Shown piece after piece: positions 50,748 through 60,433 of a stretch of 64,000 nucleotides of DNA. Positions within the stretch are counted from its first letter, which is position 1, and each line of letters begins with the position of its first letter. Origin of the DNA: Achromobacter ruhlandii (GTDB taxonomy: Bacteria; Pseudomonadota; Gammaproteobacteria; Burkholderiales; Burkholderiaceae_B); contig NZ_CADIJL010000011.1 of the NCBI RefSeq assembly GCF_902859695.1, positions 1-64,000 on the forward strand. Reading direction: 5' to 3'. Both the position numbers and the translations under genes were made by a program. Below the pieces are notes generated by a model. The model had not been told where the DNA came from, ran no database searches, and saw only the letters and a list, made by a program, of their open reading frames with translations.

Positions 50748-51941
50748 ATGCCCGCCCTGTCATCCGAAGCGCGCGCCATCGCGCTGCTTGCCCTGGCCGC
50801 CTTCGTCAGCGCCAGCGCCTTCCGTATCTGTGATCCCATGCTGCCCCAGCTGGCGGCTGAATTCGGCGCCAGCACCGGCCAGGCCGCGCGCGCCGTCACC
50901 GCTTTCGCGGTGGCCTACGGCGTGCTGCAGATGTTCTTCGGTCCGGTCGGCGACCGCTACGGCAAATACCGCGTCGTCAGCGTGGCGACGTTCGCCTGCG
51001 CACTGGGCAGCGCCGGCGCGTTCCTGGCCGAGACGCTGGACGTGCTGGTGTTCTGCCGCGCCCTGTCGGGGGCGGCGGGCGCCGGCATCGTGCCGCTGTC
51101 GATGGCCTGGATCGGCGACACCGTGCCTTACGAGCGTCGCCAGGCGACGCTGGCGCGCTTTCTGACCGGCACCATCCTGGGCATGGCGGCCGGGCAGCTG
51201 GCCGGCGGCCTGTTCGCCGATACCCTGGGCTGGCGCTGGGCCTTCGCGGCGCTGGTGGCCGGCTACCTGGTGGTGGGCACGCTGCTGCATCGGGAAGTGC
51301 GGCGCCAGCGCGCGCTGGGACTGGGCGTGGTCGATCCGAACGCGCCGCGCCAGGGCTTCGTGGCACAGGCGCGGCTGGTGCTGGGCACGCCATGGGCGCG
51401 CGTGGTGCTGGCCACGGTGTTCATCGAGGGCCTGCTGGTGTTCGGCGCCCTGGCGTTCGCGCCGTCCTACCTGCATGAGCGCTTCGACATCTCGCTGACG
51501 GCGGCCGGCGCGCTGGTGGCGGTGTACGCGGTGGGCGGGCTGCTCTATACGGTGGTGGCGGGCCGCATCCTCAAGCGCCTGGGCGAACGCGGCCTGGCGG
51601 TGGCGGGCGGGCTGGTGCTGGGCGTGGCCTTCCTGTCGTACCTGCTGGGGCCGGTGTGGTTGTGGAGCCTGCTGGCCAGCGTGCTGGCGGGCTTCGGCTA
51701 CTACCTGCTGCACGCGACCTTGCAGACCAACGCCACCCAGATGGTGCCGTCGGCGCGCGGCACGGCGGTGGCCTGGTTCGCCTCCTGCCTGTTCATGGGG
51801 CAGGCGGCGGGCGTGGCGCTGGCCGGCTCGGTGGTGGACGAGGCCGGCGCGGCGGTGCTGTTCGGCGGTTCGGCCGTGTTGCTGCCGCTGCTGGGCGCGT
51901 TCTTCTCCTGGGCCTTGAAGGCGCGGCCCAAGGCCGCCTAG
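50748..51941 (+). CDS. MFS transporter (drug/metabolite efflux type)
   Basis: A 397-residue major facilitator protein with about 12 hydrophobic segments. The loop 2-3 signature region is GPVGDRYGKYRVV, and a second related loop AGRILKRLGERG lies between helices 8 and 9. CRALSGAAGAGIVPLSMAWI is typical of the DHA-like group. The ATG at 50748 is preferred to a TTG six codons upstream. Substrate unknown. It is convergent with gltX. Confidence 0.9.
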   Translation: MPALSSEARAIALLALAAFVSASAFRICDPMLPQLAAEFGASTGQAARAVTAFAVAYGVLQMFFGPVGDRYGKYRVVSVATFACALGSAGAFLAETLDVLVFCRALSGAAGAGIVPLSMAWIGDTVPYERRQATLARFLTGTILGMAAGQLAGGLFADTLGWRWAFAALVAGYLVVGTLLHREVRRQRALGLGVVDPNAPRQGFVAQARLVLGTPWARVVLATVFIEGLLVFGALAFAPSYLHERFDISLTAAGALVAVYAVGGLLYTVVAGRILKRLGERGLAVAGGLVLGVAFLSYLLGPVWLWSLLASVLAGFGYYLLHATLQTNATQMVPSARGTAVAWFASCLFMGQAAGVALAGSVVDEAGAAVLFGGSAVLLPLLGAFFSWALKARPKAA

Positions 51942-51992
51942 GGATGCCTGCCGCCGCGCGGCGCCGGGACGGTAACCGGCCCGTGAGGCGAA

Positions 51993-52029
51993 AAAAAGCC
52001 CCGAACGGCCAGGCCGGGCGGGGCTTTTT
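51993..52029. terminator. Bidirectional terminator between the MFS gene and gltX
   Basis: AAAAAGCCCCG/CGGGGCTTTTT arms enclose a smaller GGCC-A-GGCC hairpin. An A-run on one side and a T-run on the other make it functional in both directions. Confidence 0.9.
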
Positions 52030-52046
52030 CGTGGACGGAAGTCCGA

Positions 52047-53453
52047 TCAGATGGCGGCCAGGCGCTTGATCACGACGTCCTTGCCGAGCAGGGCCAGCAC
52101 CGCGTCCACCGCGGGCGTCTGAGTCTGGCCGGTGACGGCCACGCGCAGCGGGATCGCCAGTTGCGGCATCTTCAGGCCGCGGTCGGCCAGCACGGCCTTG
52201 ATCAGCGCCGAGATGGCCTCGCGGGTCCAGTCGGCGCCCTGGGCGCGCTGGGCGAAGTCGGCCAGCGCCTCGCGGGCGGCGGCGGTCAGGTGCTGCTCGA
52301 CCAGCTCCGGCGCGGCCGGCTTGAACTCGCCGCAGAACAGCATGGCGCCGTCGGCCAGCTGTTCCAGGGTCTCGGCGCGATCCTTGAGCAGGCCCATCAC
52401 GCCCGGCAGGTCGATCTTTTCCGGATAGCCGCCGCGATGGGCGACGCGCGGCGCCACGCGTTCGGCCAGTTCGGCGTTGTCCATTTGCTTGATGTAGTGG
52501 GCGTTGACCCAGTTCAGCTTCTTCGGGTCCCACTGCGAGGCCGACTTGGACAGGTGGCGGGTGTCGAACCATTCCACCAGCTGGTCGCGGCTGAAGAGTT
52601 CGTCGTCGCCGTGGCTCCAGCCCAGGCGCGCCAGGTAGTTGATCATGGCCTCGGGCAGGTAGCCCTCGTTGTCGTACTCCATGACGTTGACCGCGCCGTG
52701 GCGCTTGGACAGCTTTTCGCCGTCCGGGCCGAGGATCATGGGCACGTGGCCGTATTCGGGCAGGGTGGCGCCCAGCGCGCGCAGGATGTTGATCTGGCGC
52801 GGAGTGTTGTTGACGTGGTCATCGCCGCGCAGCACGTGGGTAATGCCCATGTCCCAGTCGTCCACCACCACGCAGAAGTTGTAGGTGGGGGTGCCGTCCG
52901 GGCGCGCGATGATCAGGTCGTCCAGCTCGGTGTTGTCGAAGCTGATGGGGCCCTTGACCATGTCGTTCCAGGCGGTGGCGCCGTCCTGGGGGTTCTTGAA
53001 GCGCACCACCGGCTTGCGGCCTGCGGGCACCGGCGGCAGGGTCTTGCCGGGCTCGGGGCGCCAGGTACCGTCGTAGCGCGGCTTGTCGCCGCGGGCGCGG
53101 GCGGCCTCGCGCATGGCCTCGACTTCCTCGGGCGAGCTGTAGCAGTGGTAGGCGGTGCCGGCGGCCAGCATCTGCGCGACCACTTCACGGTAGCGGTCCA
53201 TGCGCTGCATCTGGTAGAACGGGCCTTCGTCTGGCTGCATGCCGAGCCAGTCCATGCTGTCCAGGATGGCCTGCACTGCTTCCGGCGTGGAGCGTTCGAC
53301 GTCCGTGTCTTCGATGCGCAGCACGAAGGTGCCCTTGTGGTGGCGCGCGAAGGCCCAGGAGAACAGCGCGGTGCGGGCGCCGCCCAGATGCAGGAAGCCG
53401 GTGGGCGAAGGCGCGAAGCGGGTGCGGATGGGGGAGGAGGCGTTGGAGGTCAT
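52047..53453 (-). CDS. gltX: Glutamyl-tRNA synthetase
   Basis: A 468-residue class I aminoacyl-tRNA synthetase. The HIGH-type motif is HLGG within [18 protein letters not shown] (about 13-30) and the KMSKS-type loop is KLSKRHG. The start at 53453 (MTSNASS) gives the usual short N-terminus. Length and motif order are those of discriminating bacterial GluRS. Confidence 0.97.
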   Translation of the reverse strand: MTSNASSPIRTRFAPSPTGFLHLGGARTALFSWAFARHHKGTFVLRIEDTDVERSTPEAVQAILDSMDWLGMQPDEGPFYQMQRMDRYREVVAQMLAAGTAYHCYSSPEEVEAMREAARARGDKPRYDGTWRPEPGKTLPPVPAGRKPVVRFKNPQDGATAWNDMVKGPISFDNTELDDLIIARPDGTPTYNFCVVVDDWDMGITHVLRGDDHVNNTPRQINILRALGATLPEYGHVPMILGPDGEKLSKRHGAVNVMEYDNEGYLPEAMINYLARLGWSHGDDELFSRDQLVEWFDTRHLSKSASQWDPKKLNWVNAHYIKQMDNAELAERVAPRVAHRGGYPEKIDLPGVMGLLKDRAETLEQLADGAMLFCGEFKPAAPELVEQHLTAAAREALADFAQRAQGADWTREAISALIKAVLADRGLKMPQLAIPLRVAVTGQTQTPAVDAVLALLGKDVVIKRLAAI

Positions 53454-53573
53454 AGGTGGCAATGATAGCGGCTGCGGCGCCACGAAGCGGCGGCGGACCG
53501 GGCCTGGATCAAGCGGACGTGGGGGTTGTCTTGTTACGATGAACGCTATTTTAGATTAGTGCCTGTTCCCGCC

Positions 53574-56015
53574 ATGCTGCGACACGCTCTTGCCCCGATG
53601 TTCGAACCCGGTTCGCTGGTGATCGTCGCCGATCGGCCGCTGCCGGCGGCGACGTCGCTGCCACCCGCGCTCAAGGCGAAAACCACGGTGGTGGCCTGCG
53701 ACCCTGGCGCCGCGCCCGACCTGCCGGAGACGCTTCTGGGGCTGGCCGCTGGCGAGCGGCCCGATCTGGCCCTGGTTTGCGTTTCGCCGGCCGTGCTGCC
53801 CGAGACCCTGCGCCGGCTGTCCCCGCTGGCCCCGCGCTCGGTCATCCTGTTGCCGCACGAGCTGCCCGACCCGTACCCGCGCGGCACGCTGGCGCTGTGC
53901 CGCGCCTGGGCCGAGGAAAACCGCTGCGAATTGCTGGGGCCGCGCTCGTTCGGCGCGCAGCGCCCGCATGCGGGCCTGAACCTGAGCCAGCACCCGGTGC
54001 TGGCGCGCGCCGGCCGCGTGGCGCTGCTGGCGCAGTCGCGCTCCATCATGGCGGCCGTCATGGACTGGGCCGAGGACGTGCATATCGGTTTTTCCACCGC
54101 CGTGTCGCTGGGCGACGAGGCGGTGGTGGGCCTGTCCAAGGTGCTGGACTACCTGGCCAGCGACCCGCGCACCGACAGCATCGTGCTGTACCTGGAAGAC
54201 GTCGGCCCGGCGCGCGAATTCATGAGCACGCTGCGGGCCGCGGCCAGCGTCAAGCCGGTCATCGTGCTCAAGGCCGGCCGCGCCGACACCGACAGCGCCG
54301 ACGCCATCTTCGACGCCGCCCTGCGGCGCGCCGGCGCGGTGCGGGTGCGCTACTTCGTGCAGCTGTTTTCGGCGGTCAAGGTGCTGGGCTACACGCGCCG
54401 TCCCAAGGGCCGGCGCGTGGCGCTGATCTCCAACGGCAGCGGGCCTCCCCAACTGGCCATGGACCTGATCGGCCCGGACGCCGCGGTGCTGCGGGCCGAC
54501 CTGGCGCCGGCCACGCAGCGCGCGCTGGCGGCGATGCTGGAGCCGGACGCGGCCAGCGCCAATCCGGTCATCACCTACGTGCCGCTGACGCCGGAACGCA
54601 TCCGCGCCATTCTCGACGTGGTGCTGGACGACACTGGCGTGGACGGCGTGCTGGTGCTGCTGGCGCCCGACGCGCTGGCCGACATGCCGGCGGTGGCGCG
54701 CGAGCTGGCGCTGATCGCGCCCAAGGCCAAGAAACCGGTGGTCACCTGCTTCATGGGCGATGCCGGCATGCGGCCGCTGCGGCGCATGCTGGACGACGCC
54801 GGCACCTCGGCGTTCCGCACGCCCGAGTCCGCCGCCGACGCCTTCGGCGTGCTGGCCACGCATCATTACAACCAGCAACTGCTGCTGCAGACCCAGCCGC
54901 CCGAGCCGGCCACCCATGTGCCCGACCTGGGCGCCGCCCGCGAGATCCTGGCGCGGGTGCGGGCCGATTGCCGGCGCGAGTTGAATACGTCCGAGGTCCG
55001 CGCGCTGCTGTCCCTGTTCTACGTGCCGCTGCGCGACATGCCGCTGGACGTGGCGGCGGCCGAGCCCGAGTCGCGCCCCATGGCGATCCGGGTGCGGCGC
55101 GATCCGCAGTTCGGGCCGGTCATCCGCTTCGGTGCCGGCGGCCCGGACGCGGTGCTGTCGCAATCGGATCGCGGCATCGACCTGCCGCCGCTCAACGGCT
55201 TCCTGGCGCGCCAGATGATCGAGCGCAGCCGGCTGTGGCGCCGGGTGCTGGCGCCGCGCGTCGGCCACCTGGCCGCCGAGGCCTTGCAGCAGGCGCTGGT
55301 GCTGGTCTCGGAGATGGTGTCGGAGCTGCCGGACATCGAAACGCTCGACATCGATCCGCTGTATGCCGGCGAGACCCATCTGCGCGCGGGAGGCCTGCGC
55401 ATGACCCTGGCCGAGAAGCCGGGTTGCGAGACGCCGCAGACCGCCGGCTATCCGCATATGGCGATCCACCCGTACCCGGCGCGCCTGGTGCAGGTGCGCC
55501 GTTTCGCCGACGGCATCCCGTGGGTGCTGCGGCCCATCCGCCCCGAGGACGGCCAGCCGCTGCAGGACTTCATCCGCGGCCTGTCGGAGCGTTCGCGCTA
55601 CATGCGATTCGTGTCGATGATGCGCGAGCTGACCCCGCGCATGGTGTCGCGCTACACCCAGGTGGACTACCACCGCGAGCTGGCGCTGGTGGCCGCCACC
55701 CAGGTGCCCAACCCGGCCAACCGCGGCCATCCGCACGAAGTGCTGGTGGGGTTTGCGCACTACCTGCGCAACCCTGACGGGCGCGGCGCGGAATACGCGC
55801 TGGTGATCGGCGACGACTGGCAGCGGCGCGGCCTGGGCCGCCAGCTGATGACCGCGCTGATCGACGCGGCGCGCGAGCAGGGGCTGGAATACATCGACGG
55901 CCTGGTGCTGTCGACCAACCGGCCGATGCTGTCGCTGATGACCAGCCTGGGCTTCACCAACGATCCGGATCCGGAAGACCCGACCATGCGGCGGGTCTGG
56001 CTCAACCTGCGCTGA
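53574..56015 (+). CDS. Pat-type protein N-acetyltransferase (acyl-CoA synthetase-like domain plus GNAT)
   Basis: An 813-residue two-part protein. The first 640 residues resemble the ADP-forming acyl-CoA synthetase (CoA-binding, succinyl-CoA ligase-like and shortened ATP-grasp regions). The last 165 are a GNAT acetyltransferase (WVLRPIRPEDGQPLQDFI, then acetyl-CoA loop DDWQRRGLGRQL). This is the layout of Salmonella Pat/E. coli PatZ, which acetylates acetyl-CoA synthetase and other proteins. The segment matching the SHTGxLAG motif of active synthetases is degenerate (KAGRADTDSADAIFDAA), consistent with a regulatory, non-catalytic domain. Start at 53574 is chosen over a TTG 48 bases upstream. 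Confidence 0.9.
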   Translation: MLRHALAPMFEPGSLVIVADRPLPAATSLPPALKAKTTVVACDPGAAPDLPETLLGLAAGERPDLALVCVSPAVLPETLRRLSPLAPRSVILLPHELPDPYPRGTLALCRAWAEENRCELLGPRSFGAQRPHAGLNLSQHPVLARAGRVALLAQSRSIMAAVMDWAEDVHIGFSTAVSLGDEAVVGLSKVLDYLASDPRTDSIVLYLEDVGPAREFMSTLRAAASVKPVIVLKAGRADTDSADAIFDAALRRAGAVRVRYFVQLFSAVKVLGYTRRPKGRRVALISNGSGPPQLAMDLIGPDAAVLRADLAPATQRALAAMLEPDAASANPVITYVPLTPERIRAILDVVLDDTGVDGVLVLLAPDALADMPAVARELALIAPKAKKPVVTCFMGDAGMRPLRRMLDDAGTSAFRTPESAADAFGVLATHHYNQQLLLQTQPPEPATHVPDLGAAREILARVRADCRRELNTSEVRALLSLFYVPLRDMPLDVAAAEPESRPMAIRVRRDPQFGPVIRFGAGGPDAVLSQSDRGIDLPPLNGFLARQMIERSRLWRRVLAPRVGHLAAEALQQALVLVSEMVSELPDIETLDIDPLYAGETHLRAGGLRMTLAEKPGCETPQTAGYPHMAIHPYPARLVQVRRFADGIPWVLRPIRPEDGQPLQDFIRGLSERSRYMRFVSMMRELTPRMVSRYTQVDYHRELALVAATQVPNPANRGHPHEVLVGFAHYLRNPDGRGAEYALVIGDDWQRRGLGRQLMTALIDAAREQGLEYIDGLVLSTNRPMLSLMTSLGFTNDPDPEDPTMRRVWLNLR

Positions 56016-56062
56016 GCGCCCCGGCCGGCGCGTGCCCGCGCCCGGCCGGGGCCATGCCGGCT

Positions 56063-56755
56063 TCAGGCCGTCTTGCGCGCGGCCTGCGCCGGCCGCAGCC
56101 GCGTCGCCACTTCATCCACCGACAGCACGTCGCCGAAGAACAGCAGCCAGCCATGCAGGGCGTTTTCGTGTTCGGCCGGCGTCACCGCGGCCAGCGCGTC
56201 GTCCACCATGATGGTGCGGAAGTCGCGCATCATGGCGTCGCGCGCCGTCGATTCGCAACAGACGTTGGTGACCGTGCCGGCGATCAGCAGCGTGTCCACG
56301 CCGCGTCCGCGCAGCAGCGGCTCCAGTTCCGACGAGCCCGTGGCCATGGCGCTGTAGAAGCGCTTGGTGACGCGCAGGTCGCTGTCGGCCGGCCGCAGGT
56401 CCGGATGCAGGGCGAAACCCGGCGCATCGCGGCGCAGGGTTTCCAGGCGCCGCGCGCTGCGCTCGGGCGTCAGCATCACGCCATGGTGGTGCGACCAGAA
56501 GGCGTCGGCGTTGTCGGAGGCGGTCTGCACCCAGACCACCGTGCCGCCGGCCGCGCGCACCGCGTCGCACAGGCGGTTGACCGGCGCGATGATGTCGCGC
56601 GCCGCCGCGCATTCGCCCTGGTAGCCGGGCAGCGTGAAGTACTGCTGCATGTCGATCACCACCACCGCGGTGCGGGTGCCGGGCAGGCTGTCGTAGGGAT
56701 GCAGGCAGCCCTGGCGGGCGATGACGCGGTCCTGCACCCATTGCGGAATCTGCAT
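56063..56755 (-). CDS. Isochorismatase-family cysteine hydrolase (RutB-like)
   Basis: A 230-residue hydrolase with the family triad: D35 (VVVIDMQQYF), K131 (VTKRFYSAM) and C166 (GTVTNVCCESTARDAMM), including the cis-peptide VTN. The pattern TNVC-ESTARD is closest to ureidoacrylate amidohydrolase-type and related C-N hydrolases. It lies 9 bases after the permease gene of an NMT1-type importer, which suggests it acts on the imported compound, probably an amide or ureide (inference). Confidence 0.88.
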   Translation of the reverse strand: MQIPQWVQDRVIARQGCLHPYDSLPGTRTAVVVIDMQQYFTLPGYQGECAAARDIIAPVNRLCDAVRAAGGTVVWVQTASDNADAFWSHHHGVMLTPERSARRLETLRRDAPGFALHPDLRPADSDLRVTKRFYSAMATGSSELEPLLRGRGVDTLLIAGTVTNVCCESTARDAMMRDFRTIMVDDALAAVTPAEHENALHGWLLFFGDVLSVDEVATRLRPAQAARKTA

Positions 56756-56764
56756 GGCGGCTCC

Positions 56765-57601
56765 TTATCCGTAACGCCGCGCCACGGCGGCTTCGATGCG
56801 GTACACCACCAGGTACATGACGCTGGAGATCAGCGCCAGCATGGCGATGGCGGTCATGACGATGTTCAGCTTGAAGACCTGGCTGCCGTTCATGATGAGA
56901 AAGCCCAGGCCCGAGTCGGCCGACTGGAATTCGCCGACGATGACGCCCACCAGCGCCAGGCCGATGTTCATCTTCACCGCGGCGATCAGGGTCGGCACGC
57001 TGCCGGGCAGCACCACCTTGGTCAGCACCTGCCAGCGGCTGGCGCCGAAGGTGCGGGCCAGCTTGACCTTGTTCAGGTCGATGGCGCGAAAGCCGGCGTA
57101 CACCACCATGATGGTCACGAACACCGCGATCGCCACGGCCATGCCGTAGACCGCGTAGTCCGACCCCAGCCACAGGTAGAAGATCGGCACGAAGGCGATC
57201 TTGGGCATGGCGTTGGCCACCACCAGGAAGGGATCGAGCACCTTGTACAGGAAGTCCGACCACCACAGCGCGGCGGCGACGATGATGCCGATCACCATGC
57301 TGAGCGTGAAGCCGACCAGCGTGGCCGACAGCGTGGTGGCGATGTGGTGGGCCAGGTTGCCCTGGTTCCACAGCTCCAGGAAGGTCGGCCACAGCGCGCT
57401 CGGATAGCTGGTCAGCAGCGGGTTCAGGATGTGCATGCGCGGCAGGATCTCCCAGGCGCACAGGAACACCACCAGCAGCAGCGCCTGGGCGATGCGGATG
57501 TTGCGGCGGCGGGCGCGGTCGCGCCGCAGGTAGTCCAGGTACTTCTGGCTGGGCGCGGGCACGGCGCGCAGCGGCACGGTGTTGGCAATCGGTGCGTTCA
57601 C
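56765..57601 (-). CDS. ABC transporter permease (SsuC/TauC/ThiX-like)
   Basis: A 278-residue permease with six predicted membrane helices and the EAA-type loop FGASRWQVLTKVVLPGSVPT. The family transports sulfonates, nitrate, taurine and pyrimidine precursors. It starts 3 bases after the ATPase gene. It works with the ATPase (57605) and the receptor (58417). Confidence 0.92.
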   Translation of the reverse strand: MNAPIANTVPLRAVPAPSQKYLDYLRRDRARRRNIRIAQALLLVVFLCAWEILPRMHILNPLLTSYPSALWPTFLELWNQGNLAHHIATTLSATLVGFTLSMVIGIIVAAALWWSDFLYKVLDPFLVVANAMPKIAFVPIFYLWLGSDYAVYGMAVAIAVFVTIMVVYAGFRAIDLNKVKLARTFGASRWQVLTKVVLPGSVPTLIAAVKMNIGLALVGVIVGEFQSADSGLGFLIMNGSQVFKLNIVMTAIAMLALISSVMYLVVYRIEAAVARRYG

Positions 57602-57604
57602 GGC

Positions 57605-58417
57605 TCAACCCTCCACATGGACGTCCAGCTCGTCCCAGAGCTGCTTGAAGTAGGCATTGAATTCCGGCCGCGAGCGGGCCTGGAACGGCGTGGGGCGCGC
57701 GCCGTCGCCATAATGGATGCGGTACTGGCTCTTGAGCCGGCCGGGCCGGCGCGACAGCACGATGACGCGATCGGTCATGGCGATGGCCTCGCCGATATCG
57801 TGGGTCACCAGCACCACCGTCTTGCCCTCGCGCCGCAGGATGTCGACGACCTCGTCGGAGATCGCCAGCCGGGTCTGCGAATCGAGCGCCGAGAACGGTT
57901 CGTCCAGCAGGATCACGTCGGGCTCGGTCACCAGCGTGCGCGCCAGCGCCGCGCGCTGGCGCATGCCGCCCGACAACTGGCGCGGGGTGTGCGACAGGAA
58001 CGCGCCCAGTCCGCACTTTTCCAGCAGGTGCACGGCCCGCGCCTCGCTGCGCGCATCGCGCCGGCCCTGGATCTCGGCGCCCAGCATGACGTTGTCGAGA
58101 ATGGTGCGCCACTCGAAAAGATAGTCCTGCTGCAGCATGTAGCCGATGCGCGGGTTGGGTTCGGTGACCGCCTGGCCGTCGATCATCACCGTGCCCGAGG
58201 TTGGCGCGTGCAGGCCGGCGATCAGCGACAGCAGCGTGCTCTTGCCGCAGCCGCTCTGGCCGATCAGGCTGACGAATTCGCCCGGCGCCAGCGCGAACGA
58301 CACCTGCGACAGCGCTTCGGTCTCGCCCTCCGGCGTGAAATAGCTCAGGCAGACATCGCGCAGTTCGATCTTGGCGGTGGCCGGGTCCGGCTTGAGGTTG
58401 TGGACGACGGCGCTCAT
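57605..58417 (-). CDS. ABC transporter ATP-binding protein (SsuB/TauB-like)
   Basis: A 270-residue ATPase with Walker A GQSGCGKST, signature LSGGMRQR, Walker B ILLDEP with FSALD, and LVTHDIGEA. The ATG at 58417 shares its A with the TGA stop of the receptor gene, so the two are translationally coupled. The C-terminal tail (TPFQARSRPEFNAYFKQLWDELDV) is typical of the group. Confidence 0.93.
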   Translation of the reverse strand: MSAVVHNLKPDPATAKIELRDVCLSYFTPEGETEALSQVSFALAPGEFVSLIGQSGCGKSTLLSLIAGLHAPTSGTVMIDGQAVTEPNPRIGYMLQQDYLFEWRTILDNVMLGAEIQGRRDARSEARAVHLLEKCGLGAFLSHTPRQLSGGMRQRAALARTLVTEPDVILLDEPFSALDSQTRLAISDEVVDILRREGKTVVLVTHDIGEAIAMTDRVIVLSRRPGRLKSQYRIHYGDGARPTPFQARSRPEFNAYFKQLWDELDVHVEG

Positions 58418-59424
58418 CACGGCACCTTCCTGGCGAAGTCCGCCACCACCACGTCTTCGTATTTGACGCGGGCGCTATCCTTCATGACCGCGCTGGCGAT
58501 CAGCATGTCCTGCAGCTGGCTCATCGCCTCGGCCGTCACCAGCGGCGTGGTCTTCCAGATCTGGTACTGCTTGTAGCGTTCGATGGCGTCGGTCACCGCG
58601 GCCGCGTCCATGCCGGGGAAATAGGTCATGATCTGCGGCGCCAGCGTGGCCGCCGGCGTGTCCTTGACGTATTTCTCGGCGCGCGCCACCACATTGGTCC
58701 AGGCCTGGATCACCTTGGGGTTGTCGCGGATGTACTTGTCGGTGGCGGTGAAGACCGTGTAGTCCACCTGGCCGACCTCATGGCCGACCGAGGCCACGAT
58801 GTAGCCCTTGCCGTTGCGCACCAGTTCGCCGGCCTCGGGTTCCAGGAAGATGCCGTACTCGCCCTGGCCGGCCATCCAGGCGCCGGCGCGCGCGGGGATG
58901 CCGATGTTGTTGAGCAGCTTGACGTCCTTCTGCGGGTCCAGGCCGTGCTTGCGCAGCGCGGTCTCCAGGAACACGATGGGGTTCGACCCGGGCCGGAAGC
59001 CGATCACCTCCTTGCCCTTGAGCATGCTCCAGTCGAATTTCTCGACCGGCTTGCGCGCCAGCAGGAAGAAGCCGTCGGTGGCGGTCAGGCCGGCGAAGAT
59101 CTTCGGCTTGACCGGCGATTCGCTGTTCTGCACGTAGATCGAGGCTTCGGGGCCGATCAGCACGATGTCGGCGCTGCCCGAGAGCAGGGCGGTCATGCCC
59201 TTGTCGGTGCCCTGCGAGGTCTTCATGGACACGTCCAGCCCGGCGTCCTTGAAATAGCCCTGCGACAGGGCGACGTACTTGGGCACGTAGAGGATGGAGC
59301 GAACCACCTCTTCGTAGCGTACCTTTACCGGGGGATTGAGGGCTTCGCCGTGGCTGGCGAAAGGGGCGAGGACGGCGGCAAGCAGCGCCGCCGCCGCCAG
59401 GCGAGGCAATGGCAAGGGCTTCAC
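58417..59424 (-). CDS. NMT1/THI5-like periplasmic substrate-binding protein
   Basis: A 335-residue receptor with a Sec signal (cleavage near SHG-EA). The mature family pattern is YVPKYVALSQGYFKDAGLDV, ALLSGSADIVLIGPEA, and GKEVIGFRPGSNP. The start is a GTG at 59424, chosen because AGGAGA lies 7 bases before it and because it gives a normal signal peptide; an upstream ATG would add 51 implausible residues. With the permease, ATPase and isochorismatase-like hydrolase it forms one operon. Ligand unknown. Confidence 0.92.
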   Translation of the reverse strand: MKPLPLPRLAAAALLAAVLAPFASHGEALNPPVKVRYEEVVRSILYVPKYVALSQGYFKDAGLDVSMKTSQGTDKGMTALLSGSADIVLIGPEASIYVQNSESPVKPKIFAGLTATDGFFLLARKPVEKFDWSMLKGKEVIGFRPGSNPIVFLETALRKHGLDPQKDVKLLNNIGIPARAGAWMAGQGEYGIFLEPEAGELVRNGKGYIVASVGHEVGQVDYTVFTATDKYIRDNPKVIQAWTNVVARAEKYVKDTPAATLAPQIMTYFPGMDAAAVTDAIERYKQYQIWKTTPLVTAEAMSQLQDMLIASAVMKDSARVKYEDVVVADFARKVP

Positions 59425-59544
59425 GGGACTTTCTCCTGCGTCTATATGCCTCGCCGAAACCCGGCGCGGCACGGCCAATGGGATGGATCGACTGCAACAA
59501 CAGGGAAGCCCGAGGCGATTGCGATCGGGCCAATACGGCTTGGA

Positions 59545-59658
59545 TTGAATACTATATTCAACAATCGCGAGCGACAAGGGTTTTGGTATTGGCGTTTTTC
59601 TCTATGGACGAGCGAAGTCGCGCCCCGGAAAATTCGGGGCTGGAATACCACTTGGTAT
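59545..59658. promoter_or_regulatory. Two operator-like palindromes upstream of the NMT1-type transporter operon
   Basis: The 316-base gap holds TTGAATA-CTA-TATTCAA (59545-59561) and ATACCA-CT-TGGTAT (59645-59658), both in an AT-rich stretch 120-235 bases before the receptor start. The TGGTAT/ATACCA arms are like those bound by GntR-type regulators. No regulator gene is adjacent. I see no other feature in the gap. Confidence 0.5.
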
Positions 59659-59740
59659 ACAAAGCAGGGAATCCCCGTGCGAACGGCCCGGCGAATCCGG
59701 GCCCCGGGGGAAGGCGGCGGCGCGGCGCGCGCCGCCCGCG

Positions 59741-60418
59741 TTACACCAGCACCTGGTTCAGAAAGCGCGAGATGTCCGCCACTTCCTCGGCGCAGACCGA
59801 GTGCGGCATGGGGTAGGTGTGCCAGCGCACGTCGTAGCCCAGGCGCTCCAGCTCGGCCCGCGAGGCCTCGGCGCGCGGCAGCGATACCACCGGGTCATAC
59901 AGGCCGTGGGCCAGGAAGATCGGGGTGCGCTGGTTGGCCGGGGCGCGCTCGGCCTCGGCGCTGTCCAGCAGCGGCAGGTAGCCCGACAGGCCCATCATGC
60001 CGGCCAGCTTGTCCTGCAGCCGCAGGCCCGTGTGCAGCGTCATGGCGCAGCCCTGCGAGAAGCCCGCCAGCACGATGTTCGAGGTCGGGATGCCGCGCGC
60101 GTTCTCGCGCGCGATCAGCTTGTGGATCGCGGCTTCCGAGGCGCGGATGCCCTTGGCGTCTTCCACCCGCACCAGGTCCATCACCAGGATGTCGTACCAG
60201 GAGCGCATCGCCATGCCATTGTTGATGGTGACGCGCTGCACCGGCGCATTGGGGAAGACGAAGCGCACGCCCAGGCCGGCCGGCAGGTCCAGCTCCGGCA
60301 CGATGGGCGCGAAGTCGTTGCCGTCGGCGCCCAGGCCGTGCAGCCAGATCACGGCGTGCGTGGGATTGGAGGCGGTTTCGATCTCGATGCAATCGAGCAG
60401 GTCGGTGGGGGCGTTCAT
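59741..60418 (-). CDS. Carboxylesterase/acyl-protein thioesterase-like hydrolase
   Basis: A 225-residue alpha/beta hydrolase of the phospholipase/carboxylesterase family. VIWLHGLGADGNDF is the oxyanion strand, GFSQGCAM holds the nucleophile Ser, HGLYDPVVS the acid Asp and PMPHSV the His. The start at 60418 gives the family-typical N-terminus. It is 15 bases downstream of darP and likely co-transcribed with it. Confidence 0.92.
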   Translation of the reverse strand: MNAPTDLLDCIEIETASNPTHAVIWLHGLGADGNDFAPIVPELDLPAGLGVRFVFPNAPVQRVTINNGMAMRSWYDILVMDLVRVEDAKGIRASEAAIHKLIARENARGIPTSNIVLAGFSQGCAMTLHTGLRLQDKLAGMMGLSGYLPLLDSAEAERAPANQRTPIFLAHGLYDPVVSLPRAEASRAELERLGYDVRWHTYPMPHSVCAEEVADISRFLNQVLV

Positions 60419-60433
60419 GGACGGCGGGCGCAA

